Positions 35,482-44,759 are shown, numbered from the stretch's first letter. The stretch: DNA of 53,800 bases from Pseudomonadales bacterium (GCA_022361455.1 JAKSAW010000459.1:1-53800), one strand, 5' to 3'. Made by a program: numbers and translations. The notes: generated by a model not told the origin, from the sequence alone.

Positions 35482-36175
35482 TATCGATTCAGAAGTCTTG
35501 CCTTTATCCCAAGGCTTTTGGGCGCTCCTAAAACGGGATTTGGTGTTGGCGTTTCGCCAGCGCGGCGACATGATAAATCCTTTATTTTTCTTCGTCATGG
35601 TGATTAGTTTGTTTCCTTTGGGAGTAGGGCCAGAGGCCAGTCAGCTGCAAAAGATGGCTCCCGGTATAATTTGGATTGCAGCTTTATTGTCGACATTACT
35701 AGCAGTTGATTCTTTATTTAGACAAGATTTCGATGATGGTGCACTAGAGTTATTATTACTAAGTCCCCATCCACTATTTGTGTTGGTATCGGCAAAAGTG
35801 TTTGCCCATTGGTTGGTGACCTCGGTACCGCTGATTATCGCCTCACCTTTTTTAGGGGTAATGCTATTTCTAGAAGGCGAAGTGCTCGGTGTTGTTATGC
35901 TTACCCTGTTGATTGGCACCCCAATCTTGAGCATGATCAGCGCAATTGGTGCTGCCTTAACAGTCGGATTACGAAAAGGTGGTGTTTTGATTGCCATTAT
36001 CGCCTTGCCGCTGTATGTTCCAGTGCTGATTTTTGGAACTAGTGCCATCCAAGCGGCCTCTATAGAATTACCTTATATTGGTCAGTTAGCCTACCTGGCA
36101 GCGCTGTTGGCCATTGCAGTAACTTTCGCCCCCTTTGCGATCGCCGCAGGTTTGCGGGTAAGTGTAAGTGGCTAA
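35474..36175 (+). CDS. ccmB: Heme exporter permease CcmB
   Basis: A 233-residue protein with six membrane helices. It starts with a cytoplasmic LLKRDLVLAFRQRGDMINPLFFFVMV segment and carries the family FDDGALELLLLSPHPL motif. It partners CcmA. The long overlap with ccmA indicates coupled translation. Confidence 0.95.
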   Translation: MNDIDSEVLPLSQGFWALLKRDLVLAFRQRGDMINPLFFFVMVISLFPLGVGPEASQLQKMAPGIIWIAALLSTLLAVDSLFRQDFDDGALELLLLSPHPLFVLVSAKVFAHWLVTSVPLIIASPFLGVMLFLEGEVLGVVMLTLLIGTPILSMISAIGAALTVGLRKGGVLIAIIALPLYVPVLIFGTSAIQAASIELPYIGQLAYLAALLAIAVTFAPFAIAAGLRVSVSG

Positions 36176-36235
36176 ACGAATCAGCGTAATAAGCCGATAA
36201 GTGAACAACTGAAAAGCACAGAAGTGAATAGTTAA

Positions 36236-36988
36236 ATGAGTCTCTGGGATTCCATTACCCGTCTTTATCATAAATTTGGTTCGCCAAAGTATTTTTATGA
36301 ACTCAGTGGCAAGCTATTGCCATGGTTCTTGGGTTTGACTGTTTTGACCTTAATACCCGGTGTGATCTGGGGTTTAGGCTTTGCTCCTATCGATGAAGAG
36401 CAGGGCCATAGTTATCGCATTATCTTTATCCATGTGCCTTCTGCCAGTATTGCTATGGGCGGCTACGTGATGATGGCAGTAGCAAGCGCGATCGGTATCA
36501 TTTGGAAAATGAAAATGGCAGAGATGGTGGCCAAGGCCATTGCGCCTATCGGTGCTTCTTTTACCTTCTTATGCTTAGTGACCGGCGCTATTTGGGGTAA
36601 ACCCACATGGAATACATGGTGGGTTTGGGATGCGCGCTTAACATCCATGCTGGTTTTATTGTTTTTGTATATAGGCTTTATCGCGTTACAAAATGCCATT
36701 GAAAACCCCGCATCAGCTGCCAAGGCCTCAGGTATTCTAGCGATAGTTGGTGTGGTTAATTTGCCCATCATTAAGTATTCGGTGAACTGGTGGAATACTT
36801 TGCATCAGCCCGCAACTTTAAAAATCACCGAGTCATCGGCTATTGATCCGAGCATGCTCTATCCGCTTTTGCTGTCGATTACCGGTTTTTACTGTTTATT
36901 TGGTTTATTGGTATTGTTGGCAACTCGGAATGAAGTACTGACCCGAGAACAGCGCAGTCGTTGGGTGCAGCAAGAGGTAATGAAGTGA
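36236..36988 (+). CDS. ccmC: Heme handling protein CcmC
   Basis: A 250-residue, six-helix membrane protein. It has the Trp-rich periplasmic motif WGKPTWNTWWVWDARLTS (residues 120-137) and the heme-ligand His66 (IIFIHVPS) and His190 (WNTLHQPA). It loads heme onto the CcmE His. It follows ccmB by 60 bases, and its stop overlaps the ccmD start. Confidence 0.96.
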   Translation: MSLWDSITRLYHKFGSPKYFYELSGKLLPWFLGLTVLTLIPGVIWGLGFAPIDEEQGHSYRIIFIHVPSASIAMGGYVMMAVASAIGIIWKMKMAEMVAKAIAPIGASFTFLCLVTGAIWGKPTWNTWWVWDARLTSMLVLLFLYIGFIALQNAIENPASAAKASGILAIVGVVNLPIIKYSVNWWNTLHQPATLKITESSAIDPSMLYPLLLSITGFYCLFGLLVLLATRNEVLTREQRSRWVQQEVMK

Positions 36989-37194
36989 TGGCTTTTGAAT
37001 CCCTCAATGATTTCATGACAATGTGTTACGTCACACCAATGGGCTTCGATCGTTGCCATGGGCCTTTCGTATGGAGTGCCTACGCCATCGCCTTGACCGT
37101 AGTTTTAGGCAATATTTTTGCTGTGATTCAACGGCGAAAAAAAGTTGTAGATCAAATCCGTCGTAAACTTCGAAGGGAGCAAGCTAGTAAATGA
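36988..37194 (+). CDS. ccmD: Heme exporter protein CcmD
   Basis: A 68-residue protein with one membrane helix (PFVWSAYAIALTVVLGNIFAV, about 25-45) and a very basic C-terminus. The ATG overlaps the ccmC stop in TGATG. It helps CcmC deliver heme to CcmE. The N-terminal part (MTMCYVTPMGFDRCHG) is longer than usual and has two Cys. The stop overlaps the ccmE start by 4 bases. Confidence 0.9.
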   Translation: MAFESLNDFMTMCYVTPMGFDRCHGPFVWSAYAIALTVVLGNIFAVIQRRKKVVDQIRRKLRREQASK

Positions 37195-37628
37195 ACCCAA
37201 AGCGTAAACAGCGACTTTTTATTATCCTAGGTATTGTTACAGGTGTGAGTATTGCGGCCGCCATGATTGGCGTTGCCCTAAAAGAAAACATCAATTTGTT
37301 TTTTACCCCATCGCAAATGGCGGCTGGTGAAGCCCCGGTGGGTAAATCGATCCGCGTAGGTGGCCTAGTTGTTGAAGGCAGTGTCAATCGAGGTGATGGC
37401 CTGACGTTGAGCTTCGATGTCACCGACAAAGCGGAGAAAACAACCATCTATTTTGATGGCATACTTCCAGATCTGTTTCGTGAAGGCCAGGGGATTATTG
37501 CCCTGGGCAAGGTAGAGGATAATGGTCGCTTCGTGGCCGAAGAGGTGCTTGCCAAGCACGACGAAGAATATATGCCCCCTGAAGTAAAGGACGCCATCGA
37601 GAAAGCTGGCCATCCGAAAGGGGTGTAA
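37191..37628 (+). CDS. ccmE: Heme chaperone CcmE
   Basis: A 145-residue protein with an N-terminal membrane anchor (about 9-29) and a periplasmic beta-barrel. The heme-binding His123 and Tyr127 lie in LAKHDEEYMPPEV. CcmE carries heme covalently to CcmF. No ccmF, dsbE/ccmG or ccmH follows here; the next gene is a GntR regulator. Confidence 0.96.
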   Translation: MNPKRKQRLFIILGIVTGVSIAAAMIGVALKENINLFFTPSQMAAGEAPVGKSIRVGGLVVEGSVNRGDGLTLSFDVTDKAEKTTIYFDGILPDLFREGQGIIALGKVEDNGRFVAEEVLAKHDEEYMPPEVKDAIEKAGHPKGV

Positions 37629-37629
37629 T

Positions 37630-37794
37630 GGCGAATTTCGCCTAAACTAGTTTCTAGAAACTGTTTCTCATTGAGTGTTGGGTTGTTAAACAATCCTACA
37701 TTTTGTGTTAGTCTAAATGATCATGAGGTAGTCAACATCATATGCGGTGGTGAACACTCGTAAACAAATGTTGGCTGGTTGACTATATTAGACT
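37630..37794. repeat. Dense inverted repeats between ccmE and the GntR gene
   Basis: Five elements: GGCGA/TCGCC (37630-37642); the 14-bp palindrome AGTTTCTAGAAACT (37649-37662); GAGTGTT (37673-37679) with AACACTC (37753-37759); TAGTCAAC (37729-37736) with GTTGACTA (37778-37785); and AGTCTAA (37710-37716) with TTAGACT (37788-37794). The last two nest. ATGATCAT (37717-37724) is also palindromic. These could be operators for the downstream GntR protein, or form a structured leader. Confidence 0.7.
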
Positions 37795-37811
37795 TGACGG
37801 AGCAGGGACCA

Positions 37812-38573
37812 ATGCGGAAACTCCACGCTGACCCTGGGGCATTCCCATTTCGCAGTACACCCTTTAGCGGTGGACATAGTAGTAATAACAAAAAGAACAC
37901 GAATCGACGCCAATCTGACATGAGTTTTCAAGCACCTGATAGTTTAGCGGAGCAGATTGCCCGCCATATTGGTCAATTAATTATCACTGGAGAATTAAGC
38001 TCCGGAGATAGAATCCAAGAACTGCGTATTGCTAGCGAATTAAACGTTAGCCGCGGATCCGTTCGCGAAGCCTATTTGATTCTTGAGCGACGCTATCTAA
38101 TCGAAATCATTCCCCGCAAAGGCGCCATTGTGTCTCACATGACACCCAAGCACGTGGAGAATGTCTATGAGATGAACATCTTGATGTTGTCTCTGCTGAT
38201 CCGTAAAGCAACTCATGCTTGGCAAGAGCAGGACTTAGCGCCTTTCATGGAGCTGATCCAAGACATGCAAAAAATGGTGGAGCGAGAAGAGTATCTAGAA
38301 TTCCTAGACGCCACCTTTAACTTTGCCCGTATGGGTTATCAATTTGCTGATAACACCTACCTAGAAGACATGCTCAACGATCTGCAACCCTCGATACGCC
38401 GCACCTATTACGTAGCGATCAAAATGCAAAAGGATGAGATGGAGCGCTCACTAAGCTTCTTCCAGAATTTGATGGAGCGCCTAATTGCTAGAGATGCAGA
38501 AGGTGCAGTGTCTGCCCTTGAGAAATTCGGTGAACACCAATGCCAAACTGTGCTCACCTATTTAGAGGTTTAA
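37812..38573 (+). CDS. GntR family transcriptional regulator
   Basis: A regulator of the FadR/VanR type: a winged helix at the N-terminus (DSLAEQIARHIGQLIITGELSSGDRIQELRIASELNVSRGSVREAYLILERRYLIEIIPRKGAIVS) and a helical ligand-binding domain with several His and Asp. The start is uncertain. ATG 37812 has a GGAG/AGGG-rich site and gives 253 residues with a 36-residue basic, disordered-looking lead. ATG 37920 would start at MSFQAPDSLAEQ, closer to typical homologues, but has no ribosome site. In Pseudomonas a GntR gene also precedes smc. Confidence 0.85.
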   Translation: MRKLHADPGAFPFRSTPFSGGHSSNNKKNTNRRQSDMSFQAPDSLAEQIARHIGQLIITGELSSGDRIQELRIASELNVSRGSVREAYLILERRYLIEIIPRKGAIVSHMTPKHVENVYEMNILMLSLLIRKATHAWQEQDLAPFMELIQDMQKMVEREEYLEFLDATFNFARMGYQFADNTYLEDMLNDLQPSIRRTYYVAIKMQKDEMERSLSFFQNLMERLIARDAEGAVSALEKFGEHQCQTVLTYLEV

Positions 38574-38607
38574 TTTCTCTAGATGTAACGGTAGCTATGC
38601 AGATAGT

Positions 38608-39399
38608 CTATTGAGTTTGTGCTGGCTTTTGCTGATCCATTCTTGCTACCCAAAATGCCACGCCTCCGGCCACCGCAATAGGGATAATAAATAGGTTCAA
38701 AATAGGGGTTGCCGTTGCTAGTGTGACTGCGCCGCCAAATCCCATGGCCGCAGCTCTATCTTTACGCATCATTTCCAACGTTTGCTTGAATTCAATGCCG
38801 TTGTTGTCTGCTGGTATATCCAGATATTGCATCGCCATCATCCAGGCGCCAAATAGGTACCAAAGCACCGGTGTCACCGCTTGAACTAGCGGGATAAAGC
38901 TTAGAATCAGTGTCAGCAACGCCAAGCCCAGGGCACGAAAGCCCCAGTATTTTAGTTTGCCAAGTTCCCGCTTGAAGGAACGACCTGCGATTTGTAAGAG
39001 CGTCAGGCTGGGATAGTCGATTTCGTGAATTTCCTTTTCAACCTTTTCCGCTAGTAAGCCGATAAAGGGTCCAACGATTAGGTGGGTCATCATGGTAAAG
39101 ACAGAACTCATGATAAACAGCATCAGCAGAATACCCAGCAGCAGTAAGACCCAGTAAAGCACGCTGCCAACAACAGCAATGACTGGTTCTAGCCAATCAA
39201 GCCAACCGGGTAAATCAGTATTGAATTCAAAGAAACTTAGCAGGCTGTCTAATTGATCGATGAGTAGATAGCCAAACAGGCTGAAGATCGCTATGTTCAC
39301 AACCAGTGGAATAAACATGTAAGGTCTTATCCCTGGCTTTTTAGCAAGCTCAACTCCCTCAATAACAAACTTAATGCCTTCTTGTAACTGCTGAAACAT
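38608..39399 (-). CDS. cysZ: Sulfate transporter CysZ
   Basis: A 263-residue inner-membrane protein with the CysZ pattern: LQEGIKFVIEGVELAKKPGIRPYMFIPLVVN at the start, long hydrophobic helices, RSFKRELGKLKYWGFRALGLALLTLILSFIP and the C-terminal AVAGGVAFWVARM. It is a high-affinity sulfate uptake channel for cysteine synthesis. An AAGGAA site precedes ATG 39399. It is convergent with the GntR gene and divergent from smc. A similar neighbourhood occurs in related bacteria. Confidence 0.9.
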   Translation of the reverse strand: MFQQLQEGIKFVIEGVELAKKPGIRPYMFIPLVVNIAIFSLFGYLLIDQLDSLLSFFEFNTDLPGWLDWLEPVIAVVGSVLYWVLLLLGILLMLFIMSSVFTMMTHLIVGPFIGLLAEKVEKEIHEIDYPSLTLLQIAGRSFKRELGKLKYWGFRALGLALLTLILSFIPLVQAVTPVLWYLFGAWMMAMQYLDIPADNNGIEFKQTLEMMRKDRAAAMGFGGAVTLATATPILNLFIIPIAVAGGVAFWVARMDQQKPAQTQ

Positions 39400-39438
39400 T
39401 CAGTATTCCTTAATACCTGCCAAACTTGCGTTCAAATT

Positions 39439-39466
39439 AACATAGATGCCGCAGTGAACCTAACAA
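39439..39466 (-). promoter_or_regulatory. Candidate sigma-70 promoter for cysZ
   Basis: Minus strand: TTGTTA (39461-39466), 16 bases, TATGTT (39439-39444). Each box matches consensus at 4 of 6. It starts transcription about 30 bases before the cysZ ATG. Confidence 0.4.
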
Positions 39467-39633
39467 TAGATTGGGTGTTGACTTTGCTTGAGGTCGATAA
39501 ATAGGCGGGTGTAGCGTAACAAAAATTAGGCGATTTTTAAGACTAATTAAGCTAACTTGCGAGATCGTAAAATCCCGACCATATTTAGTTCCCAACGCTC
39601 GTGCATAACCCTAAAAAAAGATAAAATGCCCTG

Positions 39634-39662
39634 TTTAAAATGCTCGGTAACTAGGTTATAAA
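39634..39662 (+). promoter_or_regulatory. Candidate sigma-70 promoter for smc
   Basis: TTTAAA (39634-39639), exactly 17 bases, then TATAAA (39657-39662). The match is 4 of 6 and 5 of 6. It would give a leader of about 190 bases including the TTGTCTG repeats. Confidence 0.45.
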
Positions 39663-39857
39663 ATGAGCTCAAAAATTGTTCTTTGGAACAGCCTTGGGGG
39701 CCATGCCAAAAGATTTAACGTTTAGATGTTGCTCAAGATTAATAGTTGTTAATCGCCAAGCATCGGCATCTAACGTTTTTGTTAAGGTGCATCTTTTGTC
39801 TGCAAAATTGTCTGACAAAGTCGAATGCACTAATGATCATAGGAATAAAATAATTTC

Positions 39858-42800
39858 ATGCGGTTGAAGTGCGTAAAACTAGCTGGATTCAAATCGTTCG
39901 TAGATCCAACAACAGTTAATTTTCCAAATAATTTATCTGCAGTTGTAGGCCCAAATGGCTGTGGTAAGTCGAACGTTATCGATGCTGTTCGTTGGGTAAT
40001 GGGTGAATCCTCGGCAAAACACCTTCGTGGTGAATCCATGACGGATGTTATTTTCAACGGCTCTAATGCACGTAAGCCAACGACACAAGCGTCTGTGGAA
40101 TTGGTTTTCGACAATAGCGATAACACCATCACTGGCGAATATGCCAACTATAATGAAGTGGCAGTGAAACGGGTGGTTACTCGTGAAGCGCAATCCTTCT
40201 ACTACCTCAATAGCACCAAGTGTCGTCGTAAAGATATTACCGATATCTTCTTAGGTACCGGCTTGGGCCCACGTAGTTATGCGATTATCGAACAGGGCAT
40301 GATTTCTCGCTTGATTGAAGCCAAGCCAGAAGAGCTGCGCATTTTTATTGAGGAAGCTGCCGGAATTTCCAAATATAAAGAACGCCGTCGCGAAACCGAA
40401 AACCGCATGAAGCGTACGCGGGAAAATTTGGATCGTTTAGAAGATCTGCGTGAAGAGCTTGGTCGTCAACTTCAGCATTTGGAACGTCAAGCCCAAGCCG
40501 CAGAGAAATACAAACAGTACAAAGAAGAAGAGCGCTTGTTGAAAGCGCAGCTGCAAGCCTTGCGTTGGCAAGCTGTGGATCTTTCCGTTAAAGATTACGA
40601 AACCCATATTCGCGACTTAGAAGTAAAACTGGAAGCCTGTATCGCTGACCAGCGAGCTATGGATGCGGAAATTGAAAAGCATCGTGAAGTTCACACTGAG
40701 GTCAACGATAACCTCAACGAAGTGCAAGGTCGCTTTTATGGCCTAGGTGCCGATATCGCGCGTATCGAACAAACCATTCAGCATCAAAAAGAACGTGGCA
40801 GCCAGCTGCGCAAAGATTTGCAAGACACCATCGAAGCCTGTAAAGAAGCAGAAGAGCAGCTTGCCTTGGATCAGGCACAAGCTGAAGACTATGCAGCCAA
40901 GTTGATGGAGTTAGAACCGGAACTGGAAATGGTTCAGGCCCAATCTGATGAGTCCGCGGAAGCGCTGGCTCAGGCCGACGAAGCCATGCAGACTTGGCAA
41001 AACGAATGGGATGAGTTTAACCAAGCTGCCAATGAGCCCCGTCAAAAAGCCCAAGTTGAACAATCTCGCATTCAGCATTTAGAACAATCTATCGAGCGTA
41101 TGCGCGATCGTATCGAACGCTTAAACCTTGAGAAAGAGACGCTATCCGCCGGGCCTTTGGAAGAAGAAGTGGCAGAATTAGAAGAGCGTGTTGCCGAAGC
41201 CGAATTGCAGCTGGAAGACAAGCAGGCCACTGTGACCGACTTGCTGGATCAAATTAATACCAAGCGCGAGAAAAATAATCAGATTGGTGGTGAGCTAGAT
41301 ACCTTAAAAAGCGAAGTGCAGTCATTAAAAGGTCGCCATGCTTCTTTGGAAGCCTTGCAACAAGCAGCCATGGGCGAAAGCGATGTGGTGGATTGGCTTT
41401 CTGAGCATGGCATGAGTCAAAACCAGCGACTGGCCACAGAAATTAAAACCCAAGCAGGCTGGGAAAAAGCCGTAGAAACGGTTCTAGGTGATTATTTACA
41501 GGCTGTTTGTGTTGATGGATTTGATGCTGTGTCTTCAGTTATCGACACCTTGGAGCATGGCTCGCTGGCGTTTGTCGATACTGGTCTACAGGGCTCCGCA
41601 CAATCGAGTGGTGACTTAACCGCATTGGCGACCTATTTAGAGAGTGACCAAACGGGAAATGGCGTTGCCAAGCAATTAATGGCGGGTGTTTATGCGGTTG
41701 AATCTTTAACTGATGCGTTGGCTAAACGTGCTCAGCTGAAACCCGAAGAATCTATTATTACCAAAGATGGTATTTGGGTTGGTTCCGCTTGGTTAAGGGT
41801 TGCTCGCGAAGACAATCCTCAATCGGGTACGCTAAAACGCCAACAAGAGTTGCAAGAGATTGAAGCCCGACTTGAAGAAAGCGAAGCGAAAATAGATTCA
41901 CTTTCTGAGAAACTTCAGGAAGGTCGCGATGGTCTAAGGGAAGATGAGCAATCCCGAGAGCAAGCACAACGGGAAGTGAGCGAGTTCAACCGAGCTAACG
42001 CAGATATTAAAGCTCAGTTGAGTGCGAAACAGGTGCGCTTGGAACAATTCTCCATGCGTCGCGAACGTATTAGCCGTGAATTGGATGAGTGCAAAGAGCA
42101 CCAGGCTCAAGAGCAGGAATCTATTGGTGAGGCTCGGTTGGTGCTTCAAGAAGCCTTAGACCTCATGGAGCAGGATACTTCAAAACGCGAAGAGTTATTG
42201 CAACAAAGAGATGGTAACCGCGAAGCGTTGGATCAAGCCCGCCAAAAAGCGCGGGAAGATAAAGACAAGTCGCACGGCATTGCTTTGGAAGTAAGATCAA
42301 TGCGAGCGCAATCTGATTCTACTAAACAAGGAGCGGATCGTTTAACGTCGCAATTAAAAACGTTGCATGAGCGTCGCGCCACGATTGAAGAACAATTATC
42401 CCAGGGGGACGATCCGTTTGTTGAGTTGCAGGCGGAGTTGGAAGAAAAGTTAGAGCAGCGCCTGAAAGTGGAAGATGAGCTTTCCGGATGTCGCAAACAA
42501 TTGGAAGCTTGCGAACATGAATTACGTGGCTGTGAGAAAAAACGTTCCGAAGCAGAGCAGGCGGCACAAGGCGTGCGTAGTGAACTCGAACGCAACCGTA
42601 TGCAGTGGCAAGGTTTGCAGGTTCAGCGTACTAACTTGACCGATCAACTGAAGGCAGACGATTTTGATCTAGAAAACGTACTGGAAAATATGCCGGAAGA
42701 TGCCAATGAGGCAGATTGGCAAGCCAGTCTAGAACGTTTGGCGTCGCGGATTTCTCGGCTGGGGGCAATTAACTTAGCGGCTATCGAAGAATTTAAATCG

Positions 42801-43373
42801 CAATCTGAGCGTAAAACTTACTTAGATTCGCAGCACAACGATTTGATCGAAGCATTAGAAACCCTAGAAGGGGCTATTCGCAAAATCGACCGAGAAACGC
42901 GAACGCGTTTCAAGGAAACCTTTGATAAAGTGAATAAAGGTTTGCAGGAGTTGTTCCCGAAAGTATTTGGCGGTGGGCATGCTTACCTTGAACTTACAGG
43001 TGAGGACTTGCTGGATACAGGCGTGGCGATTATGGCGCGTCCACCGGGTAAACGAAATAGTACAATTCACTTGCTGTCTGGTGGGGAAAAAGCATTAACG
43101 GCTATCGCGCTGGTATTTTCTATTTTCCAATTGAACCCAGCGCCGTTCTGTATTCTCGACGAAGTGGACGCACCGCTTGATGATGCGAACGTTGGTCGGT
43201 ATTCAAGAATGGTTGAAGAAATGTCGGATAAAGTGCAGTTTATTTATATCACCCATAATAAAATTGCGATGGAAATGGCCCATCAATTAATGGGGGTGAC
43301 GATGCACGAGGCTGGCGTTTCAAGAATTGTAAGTGTTGATGTTGAAGAAGCAGCAGCGATGGCAGCGCTTTAA
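39858..43373 (+). CDS. smc: Chromosome segregation ATPase SMC
   Basis: A 1171-residue SMC protein, normal for the family. The N-terminal ATPase half has Walker A GPNGCGKSN (residues 31-39). Two long coiled coils flank a hinge domain (about 500-640, including VLGDYLQAVCVDGFDAV). The C-terminal half has the signature LLSGGEKALTAIAL and Walker B FCILDEVDAPLDDANV. SMC with ScpAB compacts and segregates chromosomes. zipA follows in the same direction after 165 bases, as in Pseudomonas. Confidence 0.98.
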   Translation: MRLKCVKLAGFKSFVDPTTVNFPNNLSAVVGPNGCGKSNVIDAVRWVMGESSAKHLRGESMTDVIFNGSNARKPTTQASVELVFDNSDNTITGEYANYNEVAVKRVVTREAQSFYYLNSTKCRRKDITDIFLGTGLGPRSYAIIEQGMISRLIEAKPEELRIFIEEAAGISKYKERRRETENRMKRTRENLDRLEDLREELGRQLQHLERQAQAAEKYKQYKEEERLLKAQLQALRWQAVDLSVKDYETHIRDLEVKLEACIADQRAMDAEIEKHREVHTEVNDNLNEVQGRFYGLGADIARIEQTIQHQKERGSQLRKDLQDTIEACKEAEEQLALDQAQAEDYAAKLMELEPELEMVQAQSDESAEALAQADEAMQTWQNEWDEFNQAANEPRQKAQVEQSRIQHLEQSIERMRDRIERLNLEKETLSAGPLEEEVAELEERVAEAELQLEDKQATVTDLLDQINTKREKNNQIGGELDTLKSEVQSLKGRHASLEALQQAAMGESDVVDWLSEHGMSQNQRLATEIKTQAGWEKAVETVLGDYLQAVCVDGFDAVSSVIDTLEHGSLAFVDTGLQGSAQSSGDLTALATYLESDQTGNGVAKQLMAGVYAVESLTDALAKRAQLKPEESIITKDGIWVGSAWLRVAREDNPQSGTLKRQQELQEIEARLEESEAKIDSLSEKLQEGRDGLREDEQSREQAQREVSEFNRANADIKAQLSAKQVRLEQFSMRRERISRELDECKEHQAQEQESIGEARLVLQEALDLMEQDTSKREELLQQRDGNREALDQARQKAREDKDKSHGIALEVRSMRAQSDSTKQGADRLTSQLKTLHERRATIEEQLSQGDDPFVELQAELEEKLEQRLKVEDELSGCRKQLEACEHELRGCEKKRSEAEQAAQGVRSELERNRMQWQGLQVQRTNLTDQLKADDFDLENVLENMPEDANEADWQASLERLASRISRLGAINLAAIEEFKSQSERKTYLDSQHNDLIEALETLEGAIRKIDRETRTRFKETFDKVNKGLQELFPKVFGGGHAYLELTGEDLLDTGVAIMARPPGKRNSTIHLLSGGEKALTAIALVFSIFQLNPAPFCILDEVDAPLDDANVGRYSRMVEEMSDKVQFIYITHNKIAMEMAHQLMGVTMHEAGVSRIVSVDVEEAAAMAAL

Positions 43374-43538
43374 AAAATTGTGATTGTGTTTATAAATGGA
43401 TTTATCAGCGTAAATAGGGTGGTATAGAGCGAAAAAACTTTATTTTTTCTGAATATGCTCTATATGTTGGATGAAAGATAAACTGTTTGGCGTGCAGCGC
43501 GCTTTACAGGGAAAGTTAAAACAAAACGAGGTGAATAA

Positions 43539-44759
43539 ATGGAATTCGGCTTGAGAGAAGTCTTGATAGGGGTTGGCCTATTAGTGATTGCCGCGATTCT
43601 TTTTGATGGCTTTAGACGCATGCGGCGATCTAAGGTCGGATCGCTGGATCTTCCTGCAGAAATGGGAGCCAGCATGGATGATGATTGGGAATATTATCGG
43701 GGTGAACTTCCCAATGGCGGAGCGCGATCGGTGTCGCTGCGCAAAGAGCCTGTTTTAGATGAAAATGACGATGAAGATTTATCGTCCAGACATGAGCCTA
43801 GCTTCGAAGAAGGTGAATCTTTATATGTCGATGGCGATGATCGGTATGCTCCCCAGGTTTCAGCTAAGCGTGTAGTGAGAGAGCCTGATGCTTTTTCCGA
43901 TCCTGGTGAGATCGAGCAAGTAGAGGAATCATACCAGAGCCAAGTTGAAGAAGAATACGAAGCTCAAGCTGAGGATTCATTCGATAGTCAAGTTCAGGAC
44001 TCTTATGACAATCAGGTTCAGGACTATGTCAACGAGTCACTAGGCCAGCAGGCTGAGCGTGGTAGCGAGGGTTATGAAGAAATTCAGACAGACCTTTTTG
44101 CTGATGATGAAATGCTAGCGCGAGCTAAGGAAGAGCAAGAGAGACAACTGGCTGCTCATTATCGTGGACCTGCTGAGAAACCAGCGGAGCCAAAAGAGAA
44201 GCCTCCAGTTGCTAAGAAGGAGAGAAAACCCTCCCGCAAGGCTCCAAAACGTGAGCCCGCAGTAGAGAGAGCCCCAGAGCAGCCATCAGAAGAAGATATG
44301 AATCTTGCAGTTGATGACTTGGCGGATGTGATCGTTATTAATGTCATGGCTAAAGCTGGCGATGAAATTTATGGTGAAGATTTGTTTAAAGCCATGAGTT
44401 CCTGTGGATTCCATCACGGTGAAATGGATATTTTCCATCGCTTTGAACAGCATAATGGTCATGGGCGTTTATTGTTTAGCGTTGCCAATGTGGTGGAGCC
44501 GGGTACTTTCGATCCCAAGAAAGTCGCTACCTTTACTACTCCTGGTATTTGTATGTTCTTAAAATTACCTGGTCCAGTGCGTCCACTGCAGGCTTTTGAT
44601 GTCATGCTTGATAGCGCCCGTCGTATCTCCAAGTTAATTGGCGCAGATATGAAGGATGAGAATCACAGTGTGATGACGCAGCAAACCTTTGAGCATTACC
44701 GTCAACGAGTTGTTGAGTTTGAGCGTAAGCAGCTGTCGCAACGAGCGTTAGCTCGATAA
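43539..44759 (+). CDS. zipA: Cell division protein ZipA
   Basis: A 406-residue division protein: an N-terminal membrane helix (LREVLIGVGLLVIAAILFDGFRRMRR, 5-30), a long acidic and then basic/Pro-rich linker, and the FtsZ-binding domain (about 270-395: DVIVINVMAKAGDEIYGEDLFKAMSSCGFHHGEMDIFHRF...). It tethers FtsZ to the membrane. The linker contains four octapeptide repeats. A clear terminator follows the gene. Confidence 0.95.
   Translation: MEFGLREVLIGVGLLVIAAILFDGFRRMRRSKVGSLDLPAEMGASMDDDWEYYRGELPNGGARSVSLRKEPVLDENDDEDLSSRHEPSFEEGESLYVDGDDRYAPQVSAKRVVREPDAFSDPGEIEQVEESYQSQVEEEYEAQAEDSFDSQVQDSYDNQVQDYVNESLGQQAERGSEGYEEIQTDLFADDEMLARAKEEQERQLAAHYRGPAEKPAEPKEKPPVAKKERKPSRKAPKREPAVERAPEQPSEEDMNLAVDDLADVIVINVMAKAGDEIYGEDLFKAMSSCGFHHGEMDIFHRFEQHNGHGRLLFSVANVVEPGTFDPKKVATFTTPGICMFLKLPGPVRPLQAFDVMLDSARRISKLIGADMKDENHSVMTQQTFEHYRQRVVEFERKQLSQRALAR
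43932..44027 (+). repeat. Four 24-bp tandem repeats in the zipA linker
   Basis: Four consecutive 24-bp units encode YQSQVEEE, YEAQAEDS, FDSQVQDS and YDNQVQDY, residues 132-163 of ZipA. Units three and four are most alike. They lie in the disordered linker and preserve frame. Confidence 0.9.

Larger units (their letters stand above)
39400..39857. other. 458-base gap with divergent promoters for cysZ and smc
   Basis: No supported gene. It holds candidate sigma-70 promoters on both strands, long A/T-rich stretches and a direct repeat of TTGTCTG (39796-39802, 39808-39814). The second copy is part of an 11-bp odd palindrome TTGTCTGACAA (39808-39818) 40 bases before smc. A 63-codon frame here was judged non-coding. 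Confidence 0.5.

Noticed and set aside
39676..39867. 63-codon frame between cysZ and smc
   Set aside because: Starts at TTG with no ribosome site, overlaps the smc start, and has random composition.
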